From Synchiropus splendidus (taxonomy: Eukaryota > Chordata > Actinopteri > Syngnathiformes > Callionymidae), in the NCBI RefSeq assembly GCF_027744825.2, contig NC_071349.1, positions 7,407,001 to 7,471,000 on the forward strand: a stretch of DNA of 64,000 nucleotides, in the 5' to 3' direction. The notes beneath the pieces were generated by a model. The model ran no database searches. It saw only the letters and a program-made list of their open reading frames with translations, and was not told the DNA's origin. Position 1 is the first letter of the stretch, and the number at the start of each line of letters is the position of its first letter. A program made the position numbers and the translations under genes. This document shows, piece by piece, positions 60,421 through 64,000 of this stretch.

Positions 60421-60689
60421 TCCTTTGTCGTATTTCAGCCTCTATGGGTCGAGCAGACTTTCCAGGAACAAGCTCACCTTTCATCGTTGCAAATACAGTA
60501 TGTCAAATAGTTTGTTGCATTTAAATTGTAGTAGCATGCAATAACCACGTGATGGCAGCAACCCCCCCAGAAGATCGTTCCTCTCTGTGTTCTGCGGATC
60601 ATTAATCGATCTTCAGCAGATCTGATCGTTAGAATCTACAAGTTCCCGTGCAGTCGAAATTGAAGAAAAGCAACACGAGTACGACTCAT

Positions 60690-60968
60690 AATTGCAGTTC
60701 GCTTCACCACTCTCGTTCCTCTCACCGCGAACTTTGCGAAACAAGGAGTGTGTTCTGGCTCCATCGGTGTTGGCTGAAGGACACGGAATCAGGGGCACTG
60801 CAGCGAGTTTGACCCGGTTTTTGGGTGCAGTGATGAGCGGGAGAAGAAGCTGGGGGACCTCAGCATCATTGCAGAGAGAGAGGGAGAGAGAGTCGGCAAG
60901 TGTCACAGCGCGATCTCAGAACTGGATGCTGCAGGACACGACAACATGCCCCGCGAGCTCCGGTCCAG
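60690..60968 (+). other. grm1: Probable grm1 5' UTR exon
   Basis: A donor (GGTCCAG then GTACGG, last exon base 60968) and an acceptor (CTTTGTTTGCAG, next exon from 61300) bound a possible 331-bp 5' UTR intron ahead of the grm1 start at 61391. The 5' end is not visible. Confidence 0.4.
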
Positions 60969-61378
60969 GTACGGTGTTCTGCATGCTTCACACTCCGATC
61001 AGGCATCTGGGTGGTTGTGGGAATGAGAAATGGCTTCAGTCCAGAGCCAGCGACTGAGCGCTTCGATGTTGCTTGGGAAGTTGAGTGACAGGGAGGACTG
61101 CTTCTCTCCATGGTGCTGAAGCGGGATCCGCACCAACTGGGGTGCGATTGAACCCGCAGACGTTCTTGTTTCAGCGTGTTTCATTCGTAGGGTGTCAGTC
61201 TGGGGTATGGCGCCTTTGATGGTGGGAAGGTGCGGCACCCACTCAGAGTGTATGTGACCACTTTGTCCATAACGAGACCAAGGTCTTCTTTGTTTGCAGG
61301 TCAGGAGCAGTGACTGAGAGGAATGTTTGGACCAACACATGGCCAAGTGGACACGATGATTTCAGCTGAACTCCATAG

Positions 61379-64000
<2,622 letters not shown>

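Overview
This is a vertebrate nuclear genome window, most likely a percomorph teleost with a compact genome. The proteins are clearly those of bony vertebrates, several introns are only 59-75 bp long (fbxo30, akap12), and genes lie a few kb apart. The species cannot be fixed from the sequence; pufferfish-like compactness is an inference.

Layout, left to right. 1-4583 (+): the last four coding exons of ttbk2 (tau tubulin kinase 2), with a probable 3.7 kb 3' UTR reaching about 8325. 9140-25402 (-): akap12 (gravin), whose main exon is one open frame of about 12.2 kb and which encodes a predicted 4,137-residue scaffold, more than twice the mammalian length. Most of the excess is five recent in-frame repeats of up to about 1.3 kb and more. 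25.5-31.1 kb: gene-poor, with a dead L2/CR1-type LINE fragment. 31443-36389 (+): two tandem syntaxin-11 genes, with two tRNA-Leu(TAA) copies in the 5' UTR intron of the second. 39456-41689 (-): fbxo30. 44101-49018 (-): a nine-exon single-pass ZP-domain glycoprotein. 49814-59315 (-): the complete 29-exon shprh coding region. 61391-63562 (+): the first two coding exons of grm1, which runs off the right edge.

The block stx11, fbxo30, shprh, grm1 plus akap12 matches human chromosome 6q24-q25, with shprh and grm1 head to head as in human. ttbk2 (human 15q15) lies outside that block and marks a synteny join. The genes do not form one pathway. They include cytoskeletal and signalling scaffolds (ttbk2, akap12), vesicle fusion (stx11), ubiquitin ligases (fbxo30, shprh), a secreted-matrix protein (ZP) and a glutamate receptor (grm1).

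Exon boundaries were read by eye from GT/AG signals and frame continuity. The shprh, ZP and fbxo30 exon sets each sum to an exact multiple of three, and their products agree with what I know of the human families. No wholly new system was found. The most unusual items are the repeat-expanded akap12, an akap12 motif fragment embedded in a 56-bp repeat array inside its own intron, and a TATA-driven signal-peptide exon inside the ZP gene.
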